Below are positions 34,530 to 46,193 of a stretch of DNA of 64,000 bases, one piece after another. Each line of letters begins with the position of its first letter. Position 1 is the first letter of the stretch. A model generated the notes under the pieces. That model was not told where the DNA came from. It made no database searches and was given only the letters and a program-made list of their open reading frames with translations. Source of the DNA: Siphonodentalium dalli (taxonomy: Eukaryota; Mollusca; Scaphopoda; Gadilida; Siphonodentaliidae); contig CP136061.1 of NCBI GenBank assembly GCA_032622095.1, forward strand, positions 197,456,935 through 197,520,934. The letters are read 5' to 3'. The position numbers and the translations under genes were made by a program.

Positions 34530-35200
34530 AGTTGGAATATATATATACATGTATATTGCCTAATTTGTCTGAAAAAATCGTATTATATGGATTTGCAACC
34601 ACTCTATGGTATAATGCATCGTATTTTCACAATCTCGATATTGCGATTATGATGCCGTTTTTTAATGCATTGAAGAACGGATCCTCGGTCATAATCAAGC
34701 TGCGTCGATGCAAGTGTTGCACACATTTGGTCATTGAATCAACGAAACTTTTGGTATCGTAATATACGCCGATCCCCCACAAGCTTTACAGTGGCCAATT
34801 GATCTTGGAAGAGTTGACGTCTGCTGATCGACAACCTCCTTCATCTGTTCAGTCTTTCAATCTTTCATAAAGTGCACCACGAAAGCAACATACCACACAT
34901 TTGGAGATCGGGCAGTCGTTTGATAAAATCGTATTCAGCAGATATTTTTCATGGTGCACACGCGGGGAAGTCATTACCGCTAAACAGTTTTTCTTGGGCC
35001 TCGGTCTGCGTAATATTACTGGCCAAAAGAAACCTATACAGGTAGCAGATCATTTAGGCCATTGCATCGAATACAATTTAGTATGCAAGAGCAAGACTGC
35101 ACATGCTGAAAAGGGAGAACTGCTTGCAATATCTAGTGGGATATTTCCATTAAAACCATCAGATGAAAAACAAACTGGTCTGACATACTTTTAGGTTGAC
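34530..35200 (+). pseudogene. Open coding remnant, unidentified, probably element-derived
   Basis: Open stretches at 34,532-34,762 and 34,901-35,194 show protein-like composition: ITAKQFFLGLGLRNITG, then VADHLGHCIEYNLVCK in the second. They are in different frames with a gap between. I do not recognise a named domain with confidence. The style resembles ORFs of multicopy elements in invertebrate genomes. Confidence 0.3.
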
Positions 35201-36450
35201 AACATGGATAACATGAATTTCCAGCGTGACGAAATCACCAAATTTTACGGAATTTCACTTTTCTGTGGCCTATAAAATCTAAAATTATGACCAGTAGGGT
35301 ACCGCTTAAAATGAAAAACATTGTACATACTATACTAAGTTGTTTAGTTATATACAATTATATGTGTATTTAAGTATCATCTCACTCTGGGTCAAATTGT
35401 GTCCGTGACGGAATCACCAAAAAGTGCCATAAATATGAGGGTAGGTCCGTACTATTGAAAAACCCTGCTCATTCAGCCAAGCTGACCTGGAAAAAGTTCT
35501 CAATGAGCAAAGTAGATACATTATACTTGCAGAAAAAAAGCCGCATTGTCACACACTTGTGTGTATATTACTGGTTAACTCGGTTTGTTCGCCGTGACGG
35601 AATCACACAACGGGCGCGACGGAATCACCGTGCGATTTTTTTAGGTATAGTTTTTTGTGTAACAAGTGCGGACATTGTCATAAAAGCATAAAATTGGCAC
35701 ATGTGTATATAAGGTCCCACGTATTATTTTCAGATATGGGGGCAATCACGAAAATACTTTCCATGGCAACGGTTGCTATGCGACTGTTTTTACCTTAGAA
35801 ACGGGTTATTGGTAGGGGTTAAACCGTCATTTTCAAACAAGACCTTCAGCACGGGAAGTTCGGTGAAACTGCATAATTCTGGTTCACTCTGTATTTGGAC
35901 CTGATTGAGGTTCAAAACTTTGCACACCGCGTAGAACAAGAAAATATATTTGATTTGCGCCATATTCTGTTGGGATTATTTTGTTCCATTATATTTTGCA
36001 ATGCAGAAGACAAATTATGCAAGATACGGGTCGTATTACGTTGAAGAACTGAAGCACATTTAAAGGTTGTATCATGGCTTGAGGAAACTTATGCGTGGAA
36101 AGAAGATGTCGGTACAAGATCAAGATAAAGTTCATTTCAGGGTAGCGATAGAGCATAGAGGCGAGCTAACTGTGAATATGGATGTTAAAACAGACGGTGG
36201 AATCATAGATTAGCCGACGTAGATTAACACAGTTCCAAATATAAACCGCTGCCGTCATCTCAAATTCTGAAATCAGAAAAACAGGCGTCACTTTTAGTTT
36301 AGGTTTTGAAAACCGAGTACACAGATCCTTTCAATAAAGATCTTAAGAAGATATCACTCTCCCATTTAAGTTCTGATATCTCCTTTCCATTGCAAATTTC
36401 AGAGGAAATTTTGTCGATAACAAACAAAATGACTAAGGTTTGATCCAATC
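35201..36450. other. Intergenic or intronic, with a repeated GTGACGGAATCAC motif
   Basis: CGTGACG(G/A)AATCACC occurs at about 35,226, 35,405, 35,593 and (as GCGACGGAATCACC) 35,616. No gene recognised. Confidence 0.5.
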
Positions 36451-36458
36451 ACGTACCA

Positions 36459-36683
36459 TTGTCAAAGATTCAAAGAAACTTTAATGATTGTCTGAAAAAT
36501 TTTGAAAATAGACAGCATTTAATCTCTTTGATCCAGCAAGTTATAGTTGACAACCAATGTAAGGCCATAGATATTCTTTGTTGTAAAGAAATATATATTT
36601 CTACAGAAGACAATTGCATGGACATAAACTCGTTGGTGGTGACTGTAGAAGAAACTATTATAAGTGTACTAGGAGGAAGCTGA
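36459..36683 (+). pseudogene. Short open remnant, unidentified
   Basis: 74 codons with protein-like composition (NFNDCLKNFENRQHLISLIQ, VIVDNQCKAIDILCC), ending at a TGA. It may belong with 34,530-35,200 as another decayed element ORF. No domain named. Confidence 0.25.
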
Positions 36684-36689
36684 CACGAA

Positions 36690-37264
36690 ATTATTTGTTG
36701 CATTGCATACATGCCCTATAATTATTTCATGACCAAACAAAATTTTCTGTGATCACCATCGGCAGAAGTAGATATACCAGGGGGGGGGTCTGTAATTTTT
36801 TTCCGAACACTAGGCGGGGGTGTGTGGGTGGTTCAGCAGCCGGGCTAACACAATTTTTCCTGGCTCTGTAATTTTTTTCCTGTAGTCATTTTTCTTCAAA
36901 ATAATGCGACAAAAGGTTTTAAGAATGCTTCTGTTATGTAATAGGTATGAATATAACTCTTGGCAGGGGGGTTTCAGTTCACTATCAGTTAATAATGAGG
37001 GATGACACCAATGGGTAATAAAAAAGGCCAGCTTGTTAAATGTTTTCATCAAGGATCTATCAATGCACATTGACATGGAAAGGCTCAGGTTTAAATAGTT
37101 CTATTAAAAGTCATTTATTCAACGTCATATAAATGAAAACTTAACACAATAATAGATTATTCAAATAAATTTACTCTACAAATAAAAATAGACTATTCAA
37201 AAAACCATAATAAAATAAAACATAAAGGTGTTAAAAGAAACATTAACCGATTTAAAAGTTATTC
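36690..37264. other. No gene recognised
   Basis: Contains a G-run (36,780-36,787) and CTGTAATTTTTTTCC repeated twice. AT-rich. Confidence 0.5.
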
Positions 37265-37720
37265 GGTACATGGGTCTATGATCACCTCTAGATGGGAGCT
37301 GTCAAATTTGCATGATTTTCGATGAAAAACGTGGCCACCGGCAGCCATTTTGGACTATACTCTTTGCATTACTAAGTCCTTTAGCACACCATACAGAGCT
37401 TATCCCTCATCCGATAATCACCCAACTCCTCGGTGTGACCTCTCAATGAGTGTCTACCATTTTCCCCGAATTCTGTAAAAAACATGGCTGCCAGCGGCCA
37501 TTATGGAATTACTCTTTGTATGACTAAATCCTTTAGCACACCTTCAGGTCACATTTCTCATCCAATCATCACAAAACTTCACATGGATCTTCGGGGTGAC
37601 CTCAAGATAGGAGGCTTCCTTTTTCCCCAGAAATTTGTTCAAAACAAACATGGTCGCCAGCAGCCATCTTGGATTTCAAATGTGAATCCATCAGCACAAT
37701 CTACAGTCCACAATTATTCG
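37265..37720. repeat. ~155-bp tandem repeat, three diverged units
   Basis: Each unit has ACATGG(C/T)(T/C)GCCAGC(G/A)GCCAT(T/C)TTGGA, a TAAATCCTTTAGCACACC-type block, and a TCATCCAATCATCACAAAAC-type block followed by GGTGACCTC. Confidence 0.8.
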
Positions 37721-38549
37721 AGAATTGCTTTGAAACTTTACAGCCTTATTGGCAAATCAAAAGTATGAATGCTTCTGTAATCATGATACGGAACATAGAT
37801 CGGATAAGATCAGGACAACTAAGTAAAATAATCATTTGAAGGTGGTTCCCTATCCCAAAATCGGAAAAAAAATAATAATTAGGGGGTGGTGGGTACCCAA
37901 AGGTTGGAAAAAAAAAAACGCCTAGTGTCCGGAAGGACCAGGATAACCTTGATTCTGAGAGCGGGATACATCACATGGATATTAAGCTGGGATATATAGA
38001 CTGAGCAACGATAAAATGAAAGCTGTGATACATGTATGATTCCGTGCATTTACCGGAAATGACAACATCTCGTCGTTTTTTTAGAAAGGTAAAACTGTAT
38101 GCTGGATGACATTGGAGAAACCTGACAAATCACGTAATGTACTTCTTTTCACAAGAACAGGCTGTAAAATCAAGCATTTTCTCGAGAAAATAACCACAAT
38201 TCTGCTTTTTTTATTTGCGCGAGATCAATTCATATTGGCGTTATTTGAAAACTCAAATACGCTCTATATATGGACCTAAACTCTGGTTATTAAAACAGCC
38301 CCATTTGGAAATATTTAATAATGAAATAAGCACGTATTGTGGTTATTTTTAAGAAAACAGACTGGAAAATAACACGAATAAAACAACTCACGGCCTACCA
38401 TAATTATGAACAGTCTTTTTACTAGGTTTTCATCGTGGAGGGAGCCATCCAACGGAAAAACGTGTTTACGTCCACTGGGGGCTTAGTTCAGAATCAAATA
38501 AGTCCAAAATTAACATATTTGAATATTTATCTATTTAATCATGCGCATA
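37721..38549. other. No gene recognised
   Basis: AT-rich with A-runs. No ORFs of note. Confidence 0.5.
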
Positions 38550-39360
38550 CACCTCATGATGGAAGAAACTTCAAGAAGGCCCCTAGCGACCGCTAATTCC
38601 CTTTTTATGACATAGGAAATGGTATAGGTATGTGAACTTTATGTCACTTTAATAACAAAAAGAGTAACGCTCTGGGATTGAGACATCAATTCTTTGGACC
38701 GGGATGTTGATAATATGCATATATATGGAAAGAGAGTTTTTCTTCAATTTTCGAGTCGATATAGGCCAACATATCAGGGAAGCAAGCCCCCAGTAACCCA
38801 TAAATAACATTTTATGGAACAAATCTGTGCAGGAGATGTCACTTTACTTAAATATTCTAGAGATCCGGGGTAGAGACACTCATTTGTGTGGCAAGGATGC
38901 TGATTATATGAACATATGGGTTTTTAACCCAATTTTAAGTCAATTAGTACACCACATGAGGGAAGCAAGCCCCCAGGGACCCCTAATTCCATTTGTATGA
39001 CCAATGTGCAGGAGATGCCCCTTTAATCAAATGCAGTAGAGCTCCGGGGTGGAGACACATTCATGGTGCAGAGATGCTGATAACATGAAAATAGGTGGGG
39101 GTACCAAATTTTAAGTCAATAAGTAAACCATATGAGGGAAGCAAGCCCCCAGGAACCCCTAATTCCCTTTTTATGACCGTGGATATGTATACATCTGTGC
39201 AGGAGATGTCCCGTTAATCAAATATACTAGAGATCCGGGATGGAGACACACATTCATGGGACATGGATGCTGATAGGTGTTTTGGGCCAATTTCAAGTAA
39301 ATAAGTACTGGTACATCAACTATGAGTGAAGAAAGCTCCTGGCGATACCAAATTTTTGTG
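38550..39360. repeat. ~175-bp tandem repeat, about five units
   Basis: Recurring blocks: ATGAGGGAAGCAAGCCCCCA, CTGTGCAGGAGATG(T/C)C, GAGATCCGGGGT(A/G)GAGACAC, GATGCTGATAA. The last unit is diverged. Confidence 0.85.
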
Positions 39361-39369
39361 ACACAAGCT

Positions 39370-39680
39370 CCAAAACATGTGCCATTAGTCGCACATGTTG
39401 TCGCTTGTGTCACTTTCGGTGCGCGCCGAAAAATACGCTAATGGCGCACATTTTGTCGCTTTCGGCGCGCCGAAACATGCGCTAATATCGCACTTTTTGT
39501 CGCTTTCGGCGCGCCGAAACATGCGCTAATATCGCACTTTTTGTCGCTTGTGGCGCTTTTGGTGCGCCGAAATATGCGCTAATATCGCACTTCTTCTCGC
39601 TTTCGGCGCGCCGAAACATGCGCTAATATCGCACATTTTGTCTCTTTTGTCGCGTTACTAATGGCGCACTGTTTGTGCCC
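39370..39680. repeat. ~43-bp tandem repeat built on the palindrome TTTCGGCGCGCCGAAA
   Basis: About six units of TTTTGTCGCTTTCGGCGCGC followed by CGAAACATGCGCTAATATCGCAC. The 16-bp self-complementary core is present in at least three units, with a variant in another. Locally GC-rich in an AT-rich region. Confidence 0.9.
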
Positions 39681-39849
39681 TAATAGTATTCCATTGGTAT
39701 TGCAATGGAGATGCAATTGGCGGTAAAAGTCACATGATATTTAACGTGAAATTGTGATTTGGGGGGGGGCTAGCCCCGGGAGGGTCGAATAGACCGATTG
39801 GTCTATCCTTCACCCCTCATATTAATGCCATTTATTAGAAAATCAAGCT

Positions 39850-40599
39850 AAAAGAAAAAACATTTTGAAGTTAAAATTATTTTTCTTAGAATTTCGTTTT
39901 TCCGTCGAAGATGGGGGAGATATCTGTGGCTGTTGGTATTGTCTATATATGAGTTGGTCAACTTTTTCCTCTTGTTCTTCCCGTGCTTTTTGCCATTTGA
40001 GTTCGTCTTCTTTCCTTATTTGTTCCCATTATTCTGCTGTTCTAAATGTTATTTCCCATCTTGGTGGTGGTTCCTACTCCTCTTCCACGATGCAGTCGGG
40101 GGACACCGCAGGTCTCGGTGTCGGTGGATTGTAGTCCTCCTCTACATCCGGGTTTGGAGACGGTGGTAGTGGTGGCAAAGTCTCCATCCTCACCACAAAG
40201 TCGGCGACAGGAACGGCCGGGGTTACATCGACATCCCTGTCGTTTCCGCTGATGGTGGTTGCTGGCACGTCGACATTGGGCTGCTGTTGTTGCACCGGGA
40301 CCAGGTAGGGGGAACTGGGCGTCTCTCAGTTCTCCGTCTCCACCTCGCCTTCCTGTCGGCGTCCCTGTGGCGGCGCGACGGGGTCTTCTTCGTCATCTAT
40401 TTCGTTCTCCCGTCTGTGTCTGTGGTGGTCTGGCCAGCCCCGGACCGGTCGATTCCGGTAGGTCCTATCGAGCCGCGGCCGGCAGAGGGTTCTGCCGGGG
40501 CGACTCGATACTCCAAAACCACGTCCAGTCTGTCCGCGTTAGCATGGACATGCCAGCTAACACAATGGGCAGACTGGAATCCGCTCAGCACGTTGCTGA
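39850..40599 (-). pseudogene. Minus-strand ORF of unknown type, disrupted by the MULE insertion
   Basis: Reading on the minus strand: the start MDSLILSQ is encoded at about 46,232-46,204, beyond the MULE. Across a single copy of the 10-bp target sequence the frame continues into VSNVLSGFQSAHCVSWHVHA and LDVVLEYRVAPAEPS down to a TAG near 40,397. Another frame carries DDEEDPVAPP, PALPPSPNPD-like proline-rich sequence, then RWEITFRTAE and an E/K-rich, coiled-coil-like KWQKAREEQEEKVDQLIYRQ. There are stops and at least one frameshift. GC content is well above the surroundings. I do not recognise the family; a retroelement gag-like or other element protein is possible. Confidence 0.5.
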
Positions 40600-40609
40600 C
40601 TTGGCTGAG
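40600..40609. repeat. Target-site duplication of the MULE (left)
   Basis: CTTGGCTGAG, repeated at 46,194-46,203. Confidence 0.9.
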
Positions 40610-40879
40610 GGATCTACTAAAAGACGGGACGGAACGATTTTCCGGAACGGGACGGAACGATTTGTCTAAAAGACGGGACGGAACGGAACGAATATTTAAA
40701 AGTCATTTTATTCGGAAATGAAAGAGTTTAGAGGCACAAACATGGTCTCAACTTGTTTATTGGTATCTACTCTATACGAATTGAGCGTATGCTGAACGAT
40801 GGGCGTTCGAATAACGAAGCGTCGAAATTAGGGAAATTTATCACTTCTGGGACGATAATCTAAACACTAAAAGTCATAT

Positions 40880-41640
40880 TTCGTTTACATTTTCATGTTT
40901 GGGTGACGGATTATTGCAGAAAATGTTAGTCTAATATATACTAAATAGTAAAATAGAAGTTTGCACTTGTTTTCTGCAGGTAAAAGTAGTGTTTTTTACC
41001 GACGGGACGATGACACCTCCATTCTTGAAAAATCTCCATTCGCCGAACGAAAATCGTCGAAAATCTTAAAAGAAAAACTCGCATTTCGTTCACATTTTCA
41101 TGTTTGGGTGACGGATTTTTGCACAAAATGTTAGTCTAATATATACTAAATAGTAAAATAGAAGTTTGCACTTGTTTTCTGCTGGTAAAAGTAGTGTTTT
41201 TATCGACGGGACGATGACACCTCCATTCTTGAAAAATCTGCATTCCGCCGAACGAAAATCTTTGAAAATCTTAACAGAAAAACTAGCATTTCGTTCACAT
41301 TTTCATGCTTGGGTGACGGATTTTTGCAGAAAATGTTTTTCTAATATATACTAAATAGTAAAATATGAGGATGCACTTGTTTTCTGCTGATAAAAGTAGT
41401 GTTTTTATCGACGGGACGATGACATCCGCATTCTTGAAAAATATGCATTCCGCCGAACGAAAATCGTCGAAAATCTTAACAGAAAAACTCGCATTTCGTT
41501 CACATTTTCATGTTTGGGTGACAGATTTTTGCAGAAAATGTTTTTCTAATATATACTAAATAGTAAAATAGAAATTTGCACTAGTTTTCTGCTGATAAAA
41601 GTAGTGTTTTTATCGACGGGACGATGACATCCGCATTCTT
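40880..41640. repeat. Subterminal ~200-bp repeats of the MULE, left side (about four units)
   Basis: Unit blocks: CATTTTCATGTTTGGGTGAC, GATTTTTGCAGAAAATGTT, CTAATATATACTAAATAGTA, CTGATAAAAGTAGTGTTTTT, ATCGACGGGACGATGACA. Inverted counterparts are at 44,150-45,890. Confidence 0.9.
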
Positions 41641-41988
41641 GAAAAACCGGTGCGTATAAAAGCCGAACACAACCGAACATAACCGAACACAAGTCCAAAT
41701 AATGGGAAATATAACAATTAAAGTTCATAGACATGTGTATTTATGTTCACACTATTACTATACGAAGTTTGGTGGAGTTTGGGCCAATAATAAGTGTTTT
41801 ATTCGATATTTTGTAAAACGCGTTTGTGTTCGGCATAGAAAAGCCGAACACAAACTTCTGTCTCATGGATTAGTTTATCCGCTCATAGGTGATAATTAAT
41901 ATCTGACATGTGGTCACTAAGCCGAAAGGCTTTAATTGTTGTTGGTGATGGTCTCTCACCTATTGTAATTCAGTGTTTTGACAGTTAG

Positions 41989-42541
41989 TTGCAATCAGTG
42001 TTTGATGGCTCCTACTGTTATAGAAACAACAGGCTTTTGGTAGGCCCCGTCATGAAAGACAACGATTGTATTAAATATTTATGTAACTTCATGGAAAGGT
42101 TAAAACTCAAAGTTTTTAATGCTCGTCAGCAAATTTCTTCCATTCCTAAATTGTGGACAAATAATAATTGTGAAAGTCTAAATAATATTATAAAACTAGA
42201 AAACAACTGGAAAGTTCTTCGACTGACAGACTTGACGGACAATCTTTCTGAAATAGTTAGTGTAAACATATTTTTATTCCCAAATCCAAACATAATACAC
42301 ATAATACACAAATGACATAAATATACAACATATAAGAGATAATGTATGGAAATGAGGATCAGACAACAAGCCCGAGGGCTTATATGAAGTCTTCTCCTCT
42401 TTTGCGACATGCCCCTTCCCCAATAAGTGAGGGAGGGGTATCGATCAGACGGGAAATAATAGAAATAATATTTTTTAAAGGAGAAGTAACTAAGTTGGGA
42501 TGGACACAGCGGAAGATAGTGTTAGGGATAGCAGGAGGCAG

Positions 42542-42572
<31 letters not shown>

Positions 42573-43196
42573 TGAGAAAGTAGAGGGGACAGAGTTTTCA
42601 ATAATTTATTTGCTGCGTGATGAAAATTATGCTCGTAGTAATATGCATGCGTCAGGCTTCATGGGAGGGGGTCAATCGCAATGGCCAATTCCTATTTCAA
42701 TGGGGTTCACTGCGAATATTGCTGTATTCTTCATGTAGAATCAGTTCACGTATATACAGGATAGTGACAAGTAAGTAACTTACAAAATAATCGTTATCGG
42801 AAGACATTTAGTACTACATATATAATGGGGAACATCGTGCTGCCGCATAGCGCGGCCGGAATCCAAAGCAATTCTGAAATAGTTGACGATCAGATGAGAG
42901 ATATTCGAGGAGCATTGCATGGCTGTGGAAACTATATGACTTAGCTAAACATTCAAATGCTCCAAGAGTGAAAAATCAGACATGGGACGAACATGACGGC
43001 TGACCAACGCGACAGAAGATTTAACCGACTAATTTCAGTTCTGCCAGAATCTTCGGCAAAATTACAAATTTCGACTGACGGATGTTTGACGATACCGAAA
43101 ACCGCGGCTATTGCCAAGAAGCCATGTCAGACTAAAAGAGTAAAGACATGCAAAACTAGATCAATCAACCCTAGCAAACGTCAAAAAGTATCTTGA
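41989..43196 (+). pseudogene. MULE transposase C-terminal remnant
   Basis: Part 1 (41,989-42,258) reads LLVGPVMKDNDCIKYLCNF, IPKLWTNNNCESLNNIIKL, then LTDLTDNLSEIV. Part 2 resumes after a 626-bp insertion: SEIVDDQMRDIRGALHGCGN (from 42,873). Part 3 (42,993-43,196) is a basic tail with DGCLTIPKTAAIAKKPCQTK. WTNNNCESLN is the kind of C-terminal motif seen in MULE-type transposases (from memory). Two in-frame stops (TAG near 42,942 and TGA near 42,972) separate parts 2 and 3. The N-terminal zinc-binding and most catalytic residues are absent. Confidence 0.65.
42259..42884 (-). mobile_element. Retroposon (LINE 3' end or SINE-like), 13-bp TSD
   Basis: A 13-bp sequence TTCTGAAATAGTT occurs at 42,246-42,258 and again at 42,872-42,884. 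The transposase reading frame continues exactly across one copy. On the minus strand the insert ends in a GGGAATAAAAATATGTTTAC-type tail after AT-rich 3'-UTR-like sequence with the small hairpin GCCCTCGGGC. Target-primed retroposition is the best fit. It contains a (GA)n run at 42,540-42,572. Confidence 0.7.
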
Positions 43197-43339
43197 GCGC
43201 AAAATAAATAATCTTTATTCCTTTCATATCACATTCCTGTCATATCAGACACATTTTTAAAAATAAAATAAGATCTTAAATTCCTGCATATCAGACTTTT
43301 AAAAAGATACAACACGAAACGCTCTTTATTCGTATTCAG

Positions 43340-44060
43340 ATAATTCATTTGATTTGATTTAAACAATATTTATTTGCCCCAATTAATATTACATTTATTA
43401 TGAACAAAATTTTGATGATGGAAACATGAGTAGAATAGAAAAGGGGAAGAGGATCTAGCAGCAAGCAGATATCTGCTTTTGTTAAGCTATCTCCTCAGAC
43501 AAGTAGAAAGATTGTATAAATAAAGAAAGCCCGAATGGCAAGTGGCCGAGTTCGAGAAACAATAGGTTTAAGAAATGATGGTATATTAATATTATGACCT
43601 ACAGACGAGTTTACAATATGAGTTGAAAGGATAAGTAAGCTTAGGAATATAATAAGGAGAGTGGGTATATTCACGAGGAATACGAGACAGAAATGTAGAG
43701 CGAGAGATAAAGAGTGTGTATGTGAAAGAAAAGTTGGTACCACTGTTGTGAAAATTTTGAAACTAACTTATGAAACGAAATGTTTAAAATAAGTTGTTTT
43801 GAAGCTAAATATGGAAACCAAATATGGAATCTAAATATGGAAACTAAATATGGAAACTCCATGGGATATTGGTGCTATGCCGTTGAATTGTTAGTGTATT
43901 GTTTGAAACGACCGCTTTTTTGAATAAAGTATTCCGTAGCTCTGAATATCTCATTATTTATTTATTTCAGATGATAGCAATGGTATGCCTTTAAGTAAGA
44001 TCTTGGTATTTAAGAAAGTCGGGTCAATATTTGAGAATGAGTCAGACCTGAGTTGAATAT
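43340..44060. other. MULE interior, no gene recognised
   Basis: Possible further LINE-like tail on the minus strand (about 43,345-43,500, with the hairpin GCAGATATCTGC). A short tandem run of AAATATGGAAACT lies at 43,807-43,860. Confidence 0.35.
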
Positions 44061-44149
44061 ATCTTGGACAGAACAATAGAAAGTGTTCTGCGCTTTCTAC
44101 TTCTCCGCATACACATTTGTCACAATCGCGTAAGTGGTTTTCACGTAGG

Positions 44150-44744
44150 TCAGAGAAAATGTGAACGAAATGCGAGTTTTTCTTTTAAGATTTTCGACGA
44201 TTTTCGTTCGGCGGAATGGAGATTTTTCAAGAATGGAGGTGTCATCGTCCCGTCGATAAAAACACTACTTTTACCAGCAGAAAACAAGTGCAAACTTCTA
44301 TTTTACTATTTAGTATATATTAGACTAACATTTTCTGCAAAAATCCGTCACCCAAACATGAAAATGTGAACGAAATGCGAGTTTTTCTGTTAAGATTTTC
44401 GACGATTTTCGTTCGGCGGAATGCAGATTTTTCAAGAATGCGGATGTCATCGACCCGTCGATAAAAACACTACTTTATCAGCAGAAAACAAGTGCAACCT
44501 TCTATTTTACTATTTAGTATATATTAGACTAACATTTTCTGCAAAAATCCGTCACCCAAGCATGAAAATGTGAACTTCGAAAATCTTAACAGAAAAACTA
44601 GCATTTCGCTAGTTTTTCTGTTAAGATTTTCGAAGATTTTCGTTCGGCGGAATGCAGATTTTTCAAGAATGGAGGTGTCATCGTCCCGTCGATAAAAACA
44701 CTACTTTTACCAGCAGAAACCAAGTGCAAACTTCTATTTTACTA
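44150..44744. repeat. Subterminal ~200-bp repeats of the MULE, right side (continue at 45,640-45,890)
   Basis: Inverted counterparts of 40,880-41,640. Blocks: GGTGTCATCGTCCCGTCGAT, AAAAACACTAC, GCAGAAAACAAGTGCAAAC, ACTATTTAGTATATATTAGA. Additional local inverted duplication AAAATCTTAACAGAAAAACT at 44,580-44,635. Confidence 0.9.
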
Positions 44745-45639
44745 TCTCATATATATTTTGAAGACCTCTGTCTGTATGTCTGTCAGTCTGTCTGTATGTC
44801 ATTTATACAAATCTACGATTCTCGACCGATCAGGACGAAACTTGGTAGGTGTGTGTAGTTTGACCAGGCGGTCGTCGTTGTCGTATTGGCGAGCCCGTGT
44901 GGCGCCCGCTTCGCGCATGAGCAGACGAGATCTCGGAAACGGGTGGAGCTATCGACTTGAAATTTGCTATGTGAATGTATCTTGCCCCGGATACGAATTT
45001 TATCGGGTCGCCGAGCCCGTGCGACGCCAGCTTCGCGCATGCGCAGACCAGATCTCGGAAACGGGTGGAGCTATCGACTTGAAATTTGGTTTTTGAATAG
45101 CCCGGACAACGTCGGGCTGGGTAGAGCTATCGTCTATAATATATTTTGAAGACCTCTGTTTGTCTGTCTGTCTGTATATCTGTATGTCATTTATACAAAT
45201 CTACGATTCTCGACCGATTGGGACGAAACTTGGTACGTGTGTAGTTTGACCGGCGGTCGTCGTTGTCGTTGTCGTTAGCGAGCTCGTGCGGCGCCCGCTT
45301 CGCGCATGCGCAGATGAGATCTCGGAAACGTGTGGATCTATCGACTTGAAATTTGCTATGTGAATGTATCTTGCCCCGGATACGAATTTTATCGGGTCGC
45401 CGAGCCCGTGTGACGCCAGCTTCGCGCATGCGCAGACGAGATCTCGGAAACTGGTGGAGCTATCGACTTGAAATTTGCTATGTGAATGTATCTTGCCCCG
45501 GATACGAATTTTATCGGGTCGCCGAGCCCGTGCGACACCAGCTTCGCGCATGCGCAGACCAGATCTCGGAAACGGGTGGAGCTATCGACTTGAAATTTGG
45601 TTTTTGAATAGCCCGGACAACGTCGGGCTCATCGGCTAG
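44745..45639 (+). mobile_element. Helitron-like non-autonomous insertion, two units head-to-tail
   Basis: It starts with TCTCATATATATTTTGAAGA plus a TCTG/TATG microsatellite and ends AGCCCGGACAACGTCGGGCT (6-bp-stem hairpin), then CATCGGCTAG. It sits between A44744 and T45640. Sister MULE repeats read ATTTTACTATTTAGTATAT without interruption, giving the empty site ACTA/TTTAG. TC start, subterminal 3' hairpin about 11 nt before CTAG, A/T target and no TSD are Helitron hallmarks. A second 5' end, TCTATAATATATTTTGAAGA, begins at 45,133, so two units are joined. The interior repeats CGAGATCTCGGAAAC and CTTCGCGCATGCGCAGAC blocks. Confidence 0.85.
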
Positions 45640-46193
45640 TTTAGTATATATTAGACTAACATTTTCTGCAAAAATCCGTCACCCTAACATGAAAATGTGA
45701 ACGAAATGCGAGTTTCTCTTTTAAGATTTTCGACGATTTTTGTTCGGCGGAATGGAGATTTTTCAAGAATGGAGGTGTCATCGTCCCGTCGGTAAAAACA
45801 CTACTTTTACCTGCAGAAAACAAGTGCAAACTTCTATTTTACTATTTAGTATATATTAGACTAACATTTTCTGCAATAATCCGTCACCCAAACATGAAAA
45901 TGTAATCGAAATATGACTTTTAGTGTTTAGATTATCGTCCCAGAAGTGATAAATTTCCCTAATTTCGACGCTTCGTTATTCGAACGCCCATCGTTCAGCA
46001 TACGCTCATTTTATCGGGAAAACATCACATTCGTATAGAGTAGATACCAAGTTGAGACCATGTTTGTGCCTCTAAACTCTTTCATTTCCGAATAAAATGA
46101 CTTTTAAATATTCGTTCCGTTCCGTCCCGTCTTTTAGACAAATCGTTCCGTCCCGTTCCGGAAAATCGTTCCGTCCCGTCTTTTAGTAGATCC

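Larger units (their letters stand above)
40610..46193. mobile_element. Mutator-like element (MULE), 5.6 kb, long TIRs, 10-bp TSD
   Basis: The ends GGATCTACTAAAAGACGGGA (40,610) and its inverse (to 46,193) start TIRs that match almost perfectly for about 200 bp and continue, with indels, through subterminal ~200-bp repeats. The flanking duplication CTTGGCTGAG is exact. TSD length (9-11 bp), long TIRs and an internal transposase remnant all fit MULE. The catalytic part of the transposase is missing, so the copy is non-autonomous. A Helitron-like insertion (44,745-45,639) and a retroposon (42,259-42,884) are nested inside. Confidence 0.85.

Noticed and set aside
39370-39680. CRISPR-like regular repeat
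   Set aside because: Units abut with no unique spacers, and the host is eukaryotic.
40259-40721. Plus-strand ORFs of 136 and 144 codons in the GC-rich block
   Set aside because: They run antisense to a more protein-like minus-strand reading that continues across the MULE target site, and they extend into the MULE terminal repeat.
44758-45607. Overlapping 80-116-codon ORFs rich in Arg/Ala on both strands
   Set aside because: They arise from repeats inside the Helitron-like insertion.
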